Position numbers and translations under genes: made by a program
IMG/VR virus record: IMGVR_UViG_3300025684_000015
Coordinates: 33,887 to 97,886 of that record
From: a virus
Direction: 5' to 3' (one strand)
DNA length: 64,000 bases
Part shown: positions 15,765 through 22,787 of the stretch, in pieces
Layout: the number at the start of each line of letters is the position of its first letter
Position numbering within the stretch: the first letter of the stretch is position 1
The notes under the pieces: model-generated
What the model was told of the DNA's origin: nothing
Database searches by the model: none
What the model saw: only the letters and a program-made list of their open reading frames with translations

Positions 15765-15780
15765 GTTAACACGTGTTTAC
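15765..15780. promoter_or_regulatory. imperfect 16-base palindrome in the dctP-like leader
   Basis: GTTAACACGTGTTTAC differs from a perfect palindrome by one position. It lies between the late promoter and the ribosome binding site of the 14808-15749 gene, where a repressor or an mRNA hairpin could control it. Confidence 0.35.
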
Positions 15781-15801
15781 GTTTTGGTTTGCAACCAACT
15801 T

Positions 15802-15809
15802 TATTTATA
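15802..15809 (-). promoter_or_regulatory. T4-type late promoter before the second dctP-like gene
   Basis: TATAAATA on the minus strand, 53 bases upstream of the ATG at 15749, directly behind the stop of the tctC paralogue. Confidence 0.65.
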
Positions 15810-15813
15810 TGTT

Positions 15814-16743
15814 TTATTTCTTAATATTGTCGTTATGCTTAATTAAAAGCTTTTCAACGATCGCAATATTTTCTAAATAGAATGCACCAATATCTTTACC
15901 ATCAAATACCGGTGAATTCATGTCTGATAGTCCAAATACTTTATCTTTACCAAGATTTTTTGTAGCAGCATTTAATACATATCCAAGCTTCAATCTTTTT
16001 AGTGTTGGCATTTCTGAAGAAGCAACAGTAATATTAAATACTTGTGGAGCAGATACTCCCTGTTCAGCTAATGTTGCTACTTCTGGAAGAAGTGGATGGC
16101 GGGAAGTACACGAAGCCGCGGCGGCTTGAATATTTGGATTTTTAGTTTTCATTTGGATATAGTTTTTAGCTTTTTCTACTACCATATTGACTGATCCATC
16201 TCCTGCCATTAACACCAATCCTTCATAATTAGATTTAAAAATTACGTAATTGATTTCGGTTTTAGCTGCTTCACCAATTTGGAGAGATGTCAAATGCGTA
16301 GCATTACCAATACCTACACCACCAACGGTCATGACATCTTTACCAGCATTTCGCATAGCCTCAATTGAATCTCCTAGATTCGAAATTACAATCCAGCATG
16401 CAGATCCTAAAGCATGAATAGGAACATATTTTTCACGATCTAATTTACCAGATCTAGTATGTTCTACATATTTTGGTGCGATAATAGATAATCTATTTTG
16501 TGGAGATGCATCCATTTGTTTTACAGCAATAATTTGCTGACCACCTGGTTTATTTTCAAGATGAAATTGAAATTGATCTTGAATCTTATTAGCTTCTTCG
16601 ACAATTGCTAAATACGCGGGTGTTCCGCCATGAGACGCTGAATACGGACTTTGAATATAGATGTCTTCTTTTGCAAAAGCGTGTGTAGACCCTAGTGTAA
16701 ACGCAACTGTCGCGCTAACCATTAAAGTTTTTAAGTTTTTCAT
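15814..16743 (-). CDS. TctC-like tricarboxylate transporter receptor (copy 2)
   Basis: 309 residues with a signal peptide (MKNLKTLMVSATVAFTLGST, cleaved after HAFA). The mature part keeps a TctC-like layout: HLENKPGGQQIIAVKQMD (~60), VMTVGGVGIGNATHLTSL (~140), INYVIFKSNYEGLVLMAGDGS (~170) and LPEVATLAEQGV (~225), but is more divergent than copy 1 at 8765. It should reach the periplasm and could feed the phage TctAB or a host TTT transporter. Its start overlaps the end of the PP-loop gene at 16715 by 29 bases. Confidence 0.75.
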   Translation of the reverse strand: MKNLKTLMVSATVAFTLGSTHAFAKEDIYIQSPYSASHGGTPAYLAIVEEANKIQDQFQFHLENKPGGQQIIAVKQMDASPQNRLSIIAPKYVEHTRSGKLDREKYVPIHALGSACWIVISNLGDSIEAMRNAGKDVMTVGGVGIGNATHLTSLQIGEAAKTEINYVIFKSNYEGLVLMAGDGSVNMVVEKAKNYIQMKTKNPNIQAAAASCTSRHPLLPEVATLAEQGVSAPQVFNITVASSEMPTLKRLKLGYVLNAATKNLGKDKVFGLSDMNSPVFDGKDIGAFYLENIAIVEKLLIKHNDNIKK

Positions 16744-17980
16744 AAAAATACTCTTCTATTCCTTCGTTGTTAAAATATTTCATTTGATAATTTTCATCTA
16801 AACCAAACATATTATCTAGTTCATCGTTTATCGCAATTCGATGCCGATTCACAATGATTTGTTTAGATGGTATTTTCATTTTGTACCAATAGTACCAATC
16901 ATTGGCATCTAAACTATGTATATAGTCTTTAGCTGCCATTTTATAACGACCCTGTGTTGTGCCTAAGATTTTTTGGCCGTTATTATTATTTACCATAGAC
17001 CATAATTGAAAGTCTACAGCGTTAAACCAATTAATTTGTTTTTCGTATATTTTACTACGATCAACACCTGTTGATTGAATGCTTCCAGCCCTTAGCGCAC
17101 AATGCATATATTTTGGATTAAAGATAATCCACCAAAAGAAATCATGTAAGGTAGTTACTTTGCACTTTGCTGTTTCAATATTTCTAACCATTTTGTTATA
17201 ATACATTTCGCCAAATGCTTTATCAAGAGATGATTTTTCGGTATTAGAATATTTAAAATATCTACCATCTAAACAAAGATTAAAATACTTAATAATTGCT
17301 TGTTTATATTCGCTATAATGAACTTCTGGGTTGTCAATATTATCTTTTAACGCATATGCTTCTTTTGTATAATCAAAATAATAAGGAATTGACGGATATA
17401 ATTTAGTACCTAATTCAGTACCAAATAGAGCATCACCTTGATCACCTACAATAACTGTATAGTTTTGTTCCACAACAGTACGTCTCATATCAAATTCTTT
17501 ACTGTTATGAATCTTAAGTTTATCTTTAATAAATCTATTATAGAAGAATTCATTCTCAATAATTGAGTCAAAACTCATTGAAATTGTAATATTATCTAAT
17601 TGTTTATCTGTAAGATTTTTAATTAATGCCGCAACAATTGCTGTTGAATCTATACCACCAGAATATAGAATAAGAAATTGTTCATCTGTATTATCAATTC
17701 TTTTTGCGATATTTAAAGCTGTTTCATCACTAATTTGCGCAAATGATTTATTAAAGTCTTTTGATAAATCTGGCATATCATAACCAGGCGGTAATACCAA
17801 ATCATCACCCCATGGAGTATCCCACTCTCCATCTCTTGGAGAATATGAATTATACCCAAATGCTAATGAGATATTATAAAAAAACTTAGCTCCATCGTTT
17901 TGAAAGTTATATTTTTTCATAACTTTACGATGGTAAAATTTAAAAGGTGTATAATGTATTAGAAAAAAACGGTTTTGCAT
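16715..17980 (-). CDS. PP-loop ATPase, asparagine-synthase C-domain type (copy 2)
   Basis: 421 residues. PP-loop ILYSGGIDSTAIVAALIKN (~118-136), second motif VGDQGDALFGTELG (~180), and the DFFWWIIFNPKYMHC block (~290) shared in pattern with copy 1. There is no N-terminal glutamine amidotransferase domain; instead ~110 residues rich in aromatic amino acids precede the PP-loop. It overlaps the partner gene upstream by 41 bases and the tctC paralogue downstream by 29 bases. A shorter start at 17920 is possible but has no better ribosome binding site. Substrate unknown. Confidence 0.8.
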   Translation of the reverse strand: MQNRFFLIHYTPFKFYHRKVMKKYNFQNDGAKFFYNISLAFGYNSYSPRDGEWDTPWGDDLVLPPGYDMPDLSKDFNKSFAQISDETALNIAKRIDNTDEQFLILYSGGIDSTAIVAALIKNLTDKQLDNITISMSFDSIIENEFFYNRFIKDKLKIHNSKEFDMRRTVVEQNYTVIVGDQGDALFGTELGTKLYPSIPYYFDYTKEAYALKDNIDNPEVHYSEYKQAIIKYFNLCLDGRYFKYSNTEKSSLDKAFGEMYYNKMVRNIETAKCKVTTLHDFFWWIIFNPKYMHCALRAGSIQSTGVDRSKIYEKQINWFNAVDFQLWSMVNNNNGQKILGTTQGRYKMAAKDYIHSLDANDWYYWYKMKIPSKQIIVNRHRIAINDELDNMFGLDENYQMKYFNNEGIEEYFYEKLKNFNG

Positions 17981-18575
17981 ATCGACTCAAATTCTCATAA
18001 AATTTTCTTTTTCGTAGGTTGCTTGTTTTAGATTTACTAAAGGCAACCATGATGTTGTCATATAATTCGTCAACATCTTTTGAATAATAAATTAGCTCGT
18101 AAATTGCTTCTTTAAATCCATTCTCAAAGTCTTTGTGACCACCATCAGATGCATGATAACCCATATCTTTATATGTTTCAATTCCCTTTGAATCTACAAA
18201 AGAAAAAATAGATTCGTACGATGATGGAAGTTCCATTTCAGTTTTTATAGTAGATTTTATAATTACAAACGTCATGCGAATATAATCTAAATGAGACTCA
18301 AAGATGTCTTGTGGAGTGTTCTGCTGAGGACCCAAATCTACATAAGAATCTTGTGGTTTAATTACTAGATATGGATATGGAGAAGACTGGCGGTATCCCT
18401 TTGGGTTACCTAGTGTCCAATTAGTACATACGCTATTATCAATTTCAGGCAATGTGACTGGAATTATGTTACACAATATTTTAGAGGTAAGTACTGTGGC
18501 TGTCTCGTATAGAGAGTGTACATCTTGATCGATAATTAAAAATCGTTCAATAGTATTTGAATATAATCCATGCAT
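17940..18575 (-). CDS. PP-loop partner protein (copy 2), unknown
   Basis: 211 residues, no recognised domain. N-terminal similarity by eye to 13380-13988 (I/V-D-Q-D/E-x-H-x-x-Y) and the same position directly upstream of a PP-loop gene suggest that these are paralogous. It includes a Gln/Asp/Pro-rich loop near 90-105 and a helical C-terminus ending in basic residues. Function unknown. Confidence 0.7.
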   Translation of the reverse strand: MHGLYSNTIERFLIIDQDVHSLYETATVLTSKILCNIIPVTLPEIDNSVCTNWTLGNPKGYRQSSPYPYLVIKPQDSYVDLGPQQNTPQDIFESHLDYIRMTFVIIKSTIKTEMELPSSYESIFSFVDSKGIETYKDMGYHASDGGHKDFENGFKEAIYELIYYSKDVDELYDNIMVAFSKSKTSNLRKRKFYENLSRYAKPFFSNTLYTF

Positions 18576-18594
18576 AATATAATATAACCTAAAC

Positions 18595-18606
18595 GTGATT
18601 AATCAC
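18595..18606. promoter_or_regulatory. perfect 12-base palindrome, possible operator
   Basis: GTGATTAATCAC spans the stop codon of the GNAT gene and lies 20 bases before the ATG at 18575. A protein-binding site is possible; a chance palindrome is also possible in this AT-rich sequence. Confidence 0.3.
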
Positions 18607-19058
18607 ATCTCTTTTATCACACCAATGTGATTATCTTGTTCTGTGCCAGAAATGGTTTGGAATCCATTCTGTAATGCCCAATCTAATTTACTTATTTTCA
18701 TCCAACCAAACATTTTTAGATAATTTGACCAATGTTTTTCATAAGCTTCTTCTAAAAGAAGAGCGCCTAATCCCTGATGTCGCCATTCTTTACGAATATT
18801 TATAGTACGAAAACGAATGGTAGATATATCCCACTCATATAATTGAGTAACTCCTATAATCCCATCAAAGTCTACTTCAGGATGTCGATCATATAGCCCA
18901 TAACATTTGGATATAGGATTATCTATACTAGAACGAAATGGCCCTAATTGGCTAACCAGTTGTCTATAGTTTTTATTGGGATCATTGAAGTGATCTACTT
19001 CTTTCCAATATTCTACAATTTGATCAAAGGAGATCTCTTCAACTTCAATTCCATCCAT
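18603..19058 (-). CDS. GNAT-family acetyltransferase
   Basis: 151 residues. The acetyl-CoA-binding signature is visible as FRTINIRKEWRHQGLGALLL (residues ~81-100; R-x-x-G-x-G), preceded by the expected strand IGVTQLYEWD and followed by the helix EEAYEKHW. GNAT proteins transfer acetyl groups to amines of small molecules or proteins; the substrate is not predictable. It begins one base after the exported protein gene at 19059 ends and precedes the second PP-loop module, so it may act in the same pathway. Confidence 0.82.
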   Translation of the reverse strand: MDGIEVEEISFDQIVEYWKEVDHFNDPNKNYRQLVSQLGPFRSSIDNPISKCYGLYDRHPEVDFDGIIGVTQLYEWDISTIRFRTINIRKEWRHQGLGALLLEEAYEKHWSNYLKMFGWMKISKLDWALQNGFQTISGTEQDNHIGVIKEM

Positions 19059-19403
19059 TTACGTTTGAGTACCTTTATTTGCTAAAACGTTAGTACTAAA
19101 TTTATCACCAGATGTAATTACACATGTGGTACCACGAGTTTTATTTACTACTATAAATGTCCATGTTAATGTATCATAATTAATCCACAATGAATGAAAA
19201 AGACCTTCACCAGTCGATGTTTCACTAGGTGCTACAAATATAATTTCTTCATCATATTTATTTTTTAAATTTTCTACAATATCATCTGTTTTTCCACAAA
19301 ATATTGGTAGTTGCATTGTGCTCACCCGAGGAGTAGCATCATTAGCAAAAACTAAAGTAGAAGCACAAACGAGTAAAGTAAACATTATTACATATCTTTT
19401 CAT
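19059..19403 (-). CDS. small exported protein, unknown
   Basis: 114 residues with a clear signal peptide (MKRYVIMFTLLVCASTLVFA). The mature domain has a pair of Cys residues (LPIFCGK and TTCVIT) that could form a disulfide, and beta-strand-like segments including WTFIVVNKTRG. Periplasmic location is expected. First gene after the tmRNA. No family named, though similar small secreted proteins occur in marine phages. Confidence 0.7.
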   Translation of the reverse strand: MKRYVIMFTLLVCASTLVFANDATPRVSTMQLPIFCGKTDDIVENLKNKYDEEIIFVAPSETSTGEGLFHSLWINYDTLTWTFIVVNKTRGTTCVITSGDKFSTNVLANKGTQT

Positions 19404-19418
19404 AATGATACTTCCTCT

Positions 19419-19462
19419 TAAAAAAACGAATGGTAGGTTATTCTGTTACTAGGAAACCTACC
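19419..19462 (-). terminator. hairpin and T run ending the tmRNA coding piece
   Basis: GGTAGGTT (19432-19439) and AACCTACC (19455-19462) pair; on the minus strand the stem is followed by ATTCG and a T run at 19426-19419. Acts as an intrinsic terminator or 3' processing boundary. Confidence 0.75.
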
Positions 19463-19666
19463 GAAACCCTATCCGACTATGCTGCTAGAGCGTAATCTTG
19501 AGGAGCAAAGTTATCGTTTGCATTTACTTTTGTGATTCTCCGCTGCCTTCACGTATCTGTCGATCCTATTTCGCCCCCATCATAAGCACACTCAGTAAAT
19601 GTGTTTATGGTGGAGGCGGTGGGTACTGCCCCCACGTCCAGCCTACATCCATCCAGTTTCACTGAA
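19432..19666 (-). ncRNA. ssrA: circularly permuted two-piece tmRNA
   Basis: Read on the minus strand, the acceptor piece comes first and ends in a T-stem/loop and CGCCUCC-A-CCA (encoded CCA ends at 19608). A 29-base spacer (19607-19579) follows, then the coding piece starting GGGGGCGAAAUAGGAUCGAC at 19578. The seven 5' bases GGGGGCG pair with the 3' CGCCUCC, with one G-U. The tag frame starts with the resume codon GCA at 19521 and reads ANDNFAPQDYALAA, then TAG (19479-19477). A terminal hairpin, GGTAGGTT/AACCTACC (19432-19462), and T run follow. Two-piece tmRNA is characteristic of Alphaproteobacteria. Role: rescue of stalled ribosomes and tagging for proteolysis. The 5' boundary of the acceptor piece is approximate. 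Confidence 0.95.
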
Positions 19667-19673
19667 TCATTTT

Positions 19674-19681
19674 TATTTATA
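19674..19681 (-). promoter_or_regulatory. T4-type late promoter before the tmRNA
   Basis: TATAAATA on the minus strand immediately upstream of the acceptor piece; a start 6-8 bases downstream would fall at about 19667. It suggests phage late transcription of the tmRNA precursor. Confidence 0.5.
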
Positions 19682-19685
19682 CTAC

Positions 19686-19814
19686 TTACTTACAAAGATC
19701 TTCATACTTCGTGGAGTGTACTCTATGTTTTGACATGTCTCTACCTAAATATCCTGGCGTTTTTTCTTTACTATTAAACATTTTAGATAATAACTTAACA
19801 AGTTTTTTGAGCAT
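19686..19814 (-). CDS. 42-residue basic protein, unknown
   Basis: Small frame with ATG at 19814 and TAA at 19686, preceded at 7 bases by GGAGAG and located behind a strong promoter (19887-19915) with a conserved leader. The product starts MLKKLVKLLSKMF and is basic and amphipathic at the N-terminus, then polar (PGYLGRDMSKHRVHS). It ends five bases before the late octamer of the tmRNA. The arrangement supports a real gene; no function can be assigned. Confidence 0.5.
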   Translation of the reverse strand: MLKKLVKLLSKMFNSKEKTPGYLGRDMSKHRVHSTKYEDLCK

Positions 19815-19837
19815 ATTTCTCTCCATTTCAGTTAGTA

Positions 19838-19886
19838 TATTGTCGGAATATTAAGGGTATCCCCCTCTTTCCGGATTAACTCTATT
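19838..19886 (-). other. conserved leader RNA motif (copy A)
   Basis: Directly after TATAAT the transcript reads TAATAGAGTTAATCCGG, then a short hairpin AGGG-GGATA-CCCT, with flanking CGGAA/TTCCG that can extend the stem. A very similar segment follows the plus-strand promoter at 47819-47847. Because both start at the transcription start, I take it as a 5' leader element. Confidence 0.45.
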
Positions 19887-19915
19887 ATTATACCACATAA
19901 AAATGTATTTGTAAA
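19887..19915 (-). promoter_or_regulatory. early-type promoter upstream of the 42-residue protein and tmRNA
   Basis: Minus strand TTTACA (19915-19910), 17 bases, TATAAT (19892-19887). Perfect match to the window's early promoter class. Confidence 0.85.
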
Positions 19916-19925
19916 CAGTTTTTTT

Positions 19926-19933
19926 TATAAATA
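19926..19933 (+). promoter_or_regulatory. T4-type late promoter of the plus-strand operon
   Basis: TATAAATA on the plus strand, 45 bases before the ATG at 19979, which is preceded by TGAGGATTTAGA. It is back to back with the early promoter at 19887-19915, so this is a divergent early/late switch point. Confidence 0.7.
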
Positions 19934-19978
19934 AGATTGAAATACAAACTTTTATTATCTATTTTATGAGGATTTAGA

Positions 19979-20533
19979 ATGTTTAAGAAGCTAGCAATCT
20001 GTGCTAGCTTTATTATGTATATATCATTACCGGCAATGGCACAAGAACAAGACGTCATTGTTACTGACTCGACAAGTAATAGCACAGTGACAACGAACGG
20101 TCAAATGACCACAACGGTAAAACAACCACCTCCGTCCGCAATCTCACCACAATTTAGTAGTGGTAGCAATAGTGATCTATGTACTATTGGCGTAGCGGGT
20201 GCTGTCCAAACGCAAATTCTTGGTATCTCTGCAGGTACCACTTACACCGAAAAAAATTGTATCAGATTAAAAAATGCTAAGACTTTATACGATATGGGTA
20301 TGAAGGTCGCAGCAGTGTCTGTCATGTGTCAAGATTCAAAGATCTTTGATGCTATGAATCATGCTGGTACACCCTGTCCATATAATGGAACAATTGGTGA
20401 TGCCGCGCGTCTTGGTTGGGAAACCCACGTTGAGACTACGAGAAAAGAATTAGAAGATTCGGATAATATCAATGTTAAAGAAGCTGCTACTGTTGGTGGT
20501 ATGGGTCTTTTGGCCTTCTTACTGCTACTCTGA
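19979..20533 (+). CDS. exported protein with C-terminal membrane segment
   Basis: 184 residues. Signal peptide (LAICASFIMYISLPAMA, cleavage near residue 21), then a Thr/Ser-rich linker, then a globular part with four cysteines: DLCTIGVAGAVQTQILGIS, NCIRLKNAKTLYDMGMKVAAV, SVMCQD and GTPCPY. The last ~14 residues are hydrophobic (VGGMGLLAFLLLL). I recall similar proteins in marine myoviruses but no function. The last 62 bases also encode the signal peptide of the next gene in another frame. Confidence 0.75.
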   Translation: MFKKLAICASFIMYISLPAMAQEQDVIVTDSTSNSTVTTNGQMTTTVKQPPPSAISPQFSSGSNSDLCTIGVAGAVQTQILGISAGTTYTEKNCIRLKNAKTLYDMGMKVAAVSVMCQDSKIFDAMNHAGTPCPYNGTIGDAARLGWETHVETTRKELEDSDNINVKEAATVGGMGLLAFLLLL

Positions 20534-21377
20534 AAGTATTGCCCCGTATCCAGGTCGAACTGGTAATGCCGCTAGTAATGGGCATCAATGGGTAATGAAG
20601 AATATTCTGCCTGACGTCGCAGGGTTGGATATTAATGCAGTTATTTACAATTATACGATTCAAAAGAAAACTGAAGATGCTGCCACTGTGCATATTCAAA
20701 ATGAAAACGCTAGTGGGTCTGGATATATTTTTAGAGAGACTGACGAATGGAGACCAGGATCATTGGGAGGAACTATAATCAATAAAGTCGTTCAAGTGAA
20801 TCCTGGAATTCCAAGAGCCGCATGGGGAGATGGATCTATTGCTGTTGAGGGTGATGGTTCAGTTACTGATGCAAATGTAAGTTATAATTACAGAGTTAAT
20901 CCTTGTTTTGATCCACAGTTTGATCCCAATTGTCCAGGATATGTTGAACCTAAACTGGACATTGAAATACCTACAGTAGATCTAACTACATTATATGACG
21001 CAACTAAAGATGAAAACGTAGATTTAAGTAATGAAGAATTAGTTCTTATACAAGAAAATGACGAGCAGCTAGAAAAAGAAAAAGAAAAAGAAAAGGAAGA
21101 AGCTGAAGAAAAAGTTAGAAAGTACAGATTAGAAAAAGCTTTATCTGCTACTGATGCTTCAGCCTTATTCGCAGAAAATCAATTAATTCAACAAATGAAT
21201 GAAATTGCTAATTTAGCTGTAATTGCTCAAGGATACAATAAAACAATATCAGGCGGCGCATATAAAGAAACTATTGAATTAGTTGATTCTAAATTGCCTG
21301 ATAACGGAACAGGTTTAAGAAATAACTTAGCTCAACAAATATTGCATAATGAATTAGTGGATATGCAATACAAGTAA
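20472..21377 (+). CDS. exported protein with coiled coil, unknown
   Basis: 301 residues. It starts inside the previous gene (62-base overlap); the overlap encodes its signal peptide, MLKKLLLLVVWVFWPSYCYS, while the other frame encodes the previous protein's hydrophobic tail. Mature part: a Gly/Asn-rich N-terminal domain, a CFDPQFDPNCPGY loop (~155) that can form a disulfide, an acidic helix with a Lys-Glu repeat (~205-220) and a helical C-terminal domain. Periplasmic or envelope location is inferred from the leader. Confidence 0.75.
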   Translation: MLKKLLLLVVWVFWPSYCYSESIAPYPGRTGNAASNGHQWVMKNILPDVAGLDINAVIYNYTIQKKTEDAATVHIQNENASGSGYIFRETDEWRPGSLGGTIINKVVQVNPGIPRAAWGDGSIAVEGDGSVTDANVSYNYRVNPCFDPQFDPNCPGYVEPKLDIEIPTVDLTTLYDATKDENVDLSNEELVLIQENDEQLEKEKEKEKEEAEEKVRKYRLEKALSATDASALFAENQLIQQMNEIANLAVIAQGYNKTISGGAYKETIELVDSKLPDNGTGLRNNLAQQILHNELVDMQYK

Positions 21378-21411
21378 TATTATGTCACTCTAAACTTATA
21401 GGAGAAAACAC

Positions 21412-21942
21412 ATGAGATATGTGTTCACTAAACAAAAAGTTATAGCATTAAGTGTAGGCATGGGCATATTAGGGTCTGGCTTAACTTATGCTAAGGCAGA
21501 ACAAGTGCCAATTAATGGTATTGTAACATCTAGATGCATTATTCAAACTGACACTGCTGGTGTGTTTGGAAACCCTAATGCGTATACACTAACAACTGCA
21601 CCAGCTGATGGTGGATTACCACCTATTATTCGTTTTGATGTAACTCTAGCTGATGCTTATTATGCAGTAATTACTCCACCAACTGAATTTTCATCTAGTC
21701 CAGCATTACCAGATCAAGTAACGTTTACTGGTAATACAACAGTTGAGGCAGTATCTGATGCAACAGGCATGGGTTCATATGAATCAAATAAAATTCAAAC
21801 TGGTATGACTGACAAATATGATCTCACCGCAACTGGAAGTACATGGTTTAAAACAGCATCTGTCGCAACGATGGGTGGTAGTAAATCATTTCCAGGTGGA
21901 AACTACACAGCACTAGTAACTGCTGAATGTATTGCTCAGTAA
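21412..21942 (+). CDS. exported pilin-like beta protein
   Basis: 176 residues. N-terminal signal region (VIALSVGMGILGSGLTYAKA), then GIVTSRCIIQTDTAGVFGN, IRFDVTLADAYYAVITPP and a C-terminal YTALVTAECIAQ with a second Cys. The pattern, a Cys near the N-terminus, a second near the C-terminus and alternating strands with small residues, resembles spore-coat-U or DUF4402-type secreted pilin-like domains. GGAG lies 8 bases before the ATG. The next gene encodes a small Ig-like exported protein, which would fit a subunit-chaperone pair, but that is inference. Confidence 0.6.
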   Translation: MRYVFTKQKVIALSVGMGILGSGLTYAKAEQVPINGIVTSRCIIQTDTAGVFGNPNAYTLTTAPADGGLPPIIRFDVTLADAYYAVITPPTEFSSSPALPDQVTFTGNTTVEAVSDATGMGSYESNKIQTGMTDKYDLTATGSTWFKTASVATMGGSKSFPGGNYTALVTAECIAQ

Positions 21943-21958
21943 TAGGATAGTGTTTGTT

Positions 21959-22360
21959 ATGTTAAAAAATATTATATTACCACTAGCAGTATTAGCATTA
22001 TATGCTGGTACTGCTAGTGCGCATGAAATGATTCCAACATATCCAAAGCTAAGTACCGTAGCTATAGATGGTGTGTATAAAACCACTATGAAGATGTTTA
22101 ATAAGCGGGAAGATGTTGAATTTTATGAAATCGGCGTATTCGATAAAGACTTTAAAGAAATACCATTTGTGTCAACTTATAAGATATTAAAAATAAGATA
22201 TCTAAGTCATGTTACTTTTGATGTGTATATTCGAAAAGCTGATTACGAAGCTGCAACATACATTTGTTCTAAAAGTAAATTAAGAAAAGCTAGTGATATA
22301 AGAACTGCTATATCTTCTAGAATATGTTCAAAGTTTCAGCATCAAAGACAAAACAAATAG
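21959..22360 (+). CDS. exported Ig-like (pilus-chaperone-like) small protein
   Basis: 133 residues from the ATG at 21959, chosen because it begins the signal peptide MLKNIILPLAVLALYAGTAS and follows AGGATAG. The mature part (EMIPTYPKL, VEFYEIGVFDKDFKEIPFV, HVTFDVYIRKAD) reads like one immunoglobulin-type sandwich, loosely reminiscent of the N-domain of periplasmic pilus chaperones. Two Cys near the C-terminus (TYICSKS, SRICSKF). Function not established. Confidence 0.6.
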   Translation: MLKNIILPLAVLALYAGTASAHEMIPTYPKLSTVAIDGVYKTTMKMFNKREDVEFYEIGVFDKDFKEIPFVSTYKILKIRYLSHVTFDVYIRKADYEAATYICSKSKLRKASDIRTAISSRICSKFQHQRQNK

Positions 22361-22369
22361 GTGAATTTT

Positions 22370-22786
22370 ATGAAGTATTTAGCGATAATAATAACCAGTC
22401 TTTTATTTAGTATAGAAGCCATGGCAGAAAATAGTTCACTCAATTTGCAAATGCCATCACCTGGAACTCAATATGGCCAAGATAGTATTCGATCAGGAGA
22501 AATTGATTGTAAAAATGCTATTGGTGGATCAACCAATTTTGAGTTTGGAGTAACAGGAATTATTGACAATTACAATAGTCCTTTCTCTAATGACAATGGT
22601 GCATCTACTAAAGATATTGGCGTATATGCTAGAATTACAATCCCTTTAGATGGACCTAAAGAACGAATCAATTGTAATTCTTTATATGAATTAGAATTAC
22701 GAAAAAAACGAATAGAAGTTTTAAAGCTCCAAGAAGAATTAGAAGCTTTAAAGAAATTAAACGCTCAAAGCGGCTTTGAAAATTAA
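22370..22786 (+). CDS. exported protein with C-terminal helix, unknown
   Basis: 138 residues. ATG at 22370 follows AGGTGAATTTT and opens the signal peptide MKYLAIIITSLLFSIEAMA. The central part (FEFGVTGIIDNY, IGVYARITIPLDGP) looks like beta-hairpins of an outer-membrane-directed protein, and the last ~40 residues form a Leu/Lys/Glu coiled coil. Two Cys (IDCKN, INCNS) are placed for a disulfide. I considered a curli-type CsgF role but the motifs do not match. Confidence 0.65.
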   Translation: MKYLAIIITSLLFSIEAMAENSSLNLQMPSPGTQYGQDSIRSGEIDCKNAIGGSTNFEFGVTGIIDNYNSPFSNDNGASTKDIGVYARITIPLDGPKERINCNSLYELELRKKRIEVLKLQEELEALKKLNAQSGFEN

Positions 22787-22787
22787 A

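Noticed and set aside
7802-18575. The metabolic island as an assembly chimera with bacterial DNA
   Set aside because: Phage-type features continue through it: overlapping genes, TATAAATA octamers, and phage-like hydrolases and small genes on both flanks, with the tmRNA and late promoters alongside. Read coverage would settle it, but the sequence gives no sign of a junction.
19979-22786. Curli secretion genes (CsgG/CsgF) in the exported-protein island
   Set aside because: Curli genes came to mind from marine myoviruses, but no CsgG lipobox or CsgF motif is visible; signal peptides alone do not support the call.
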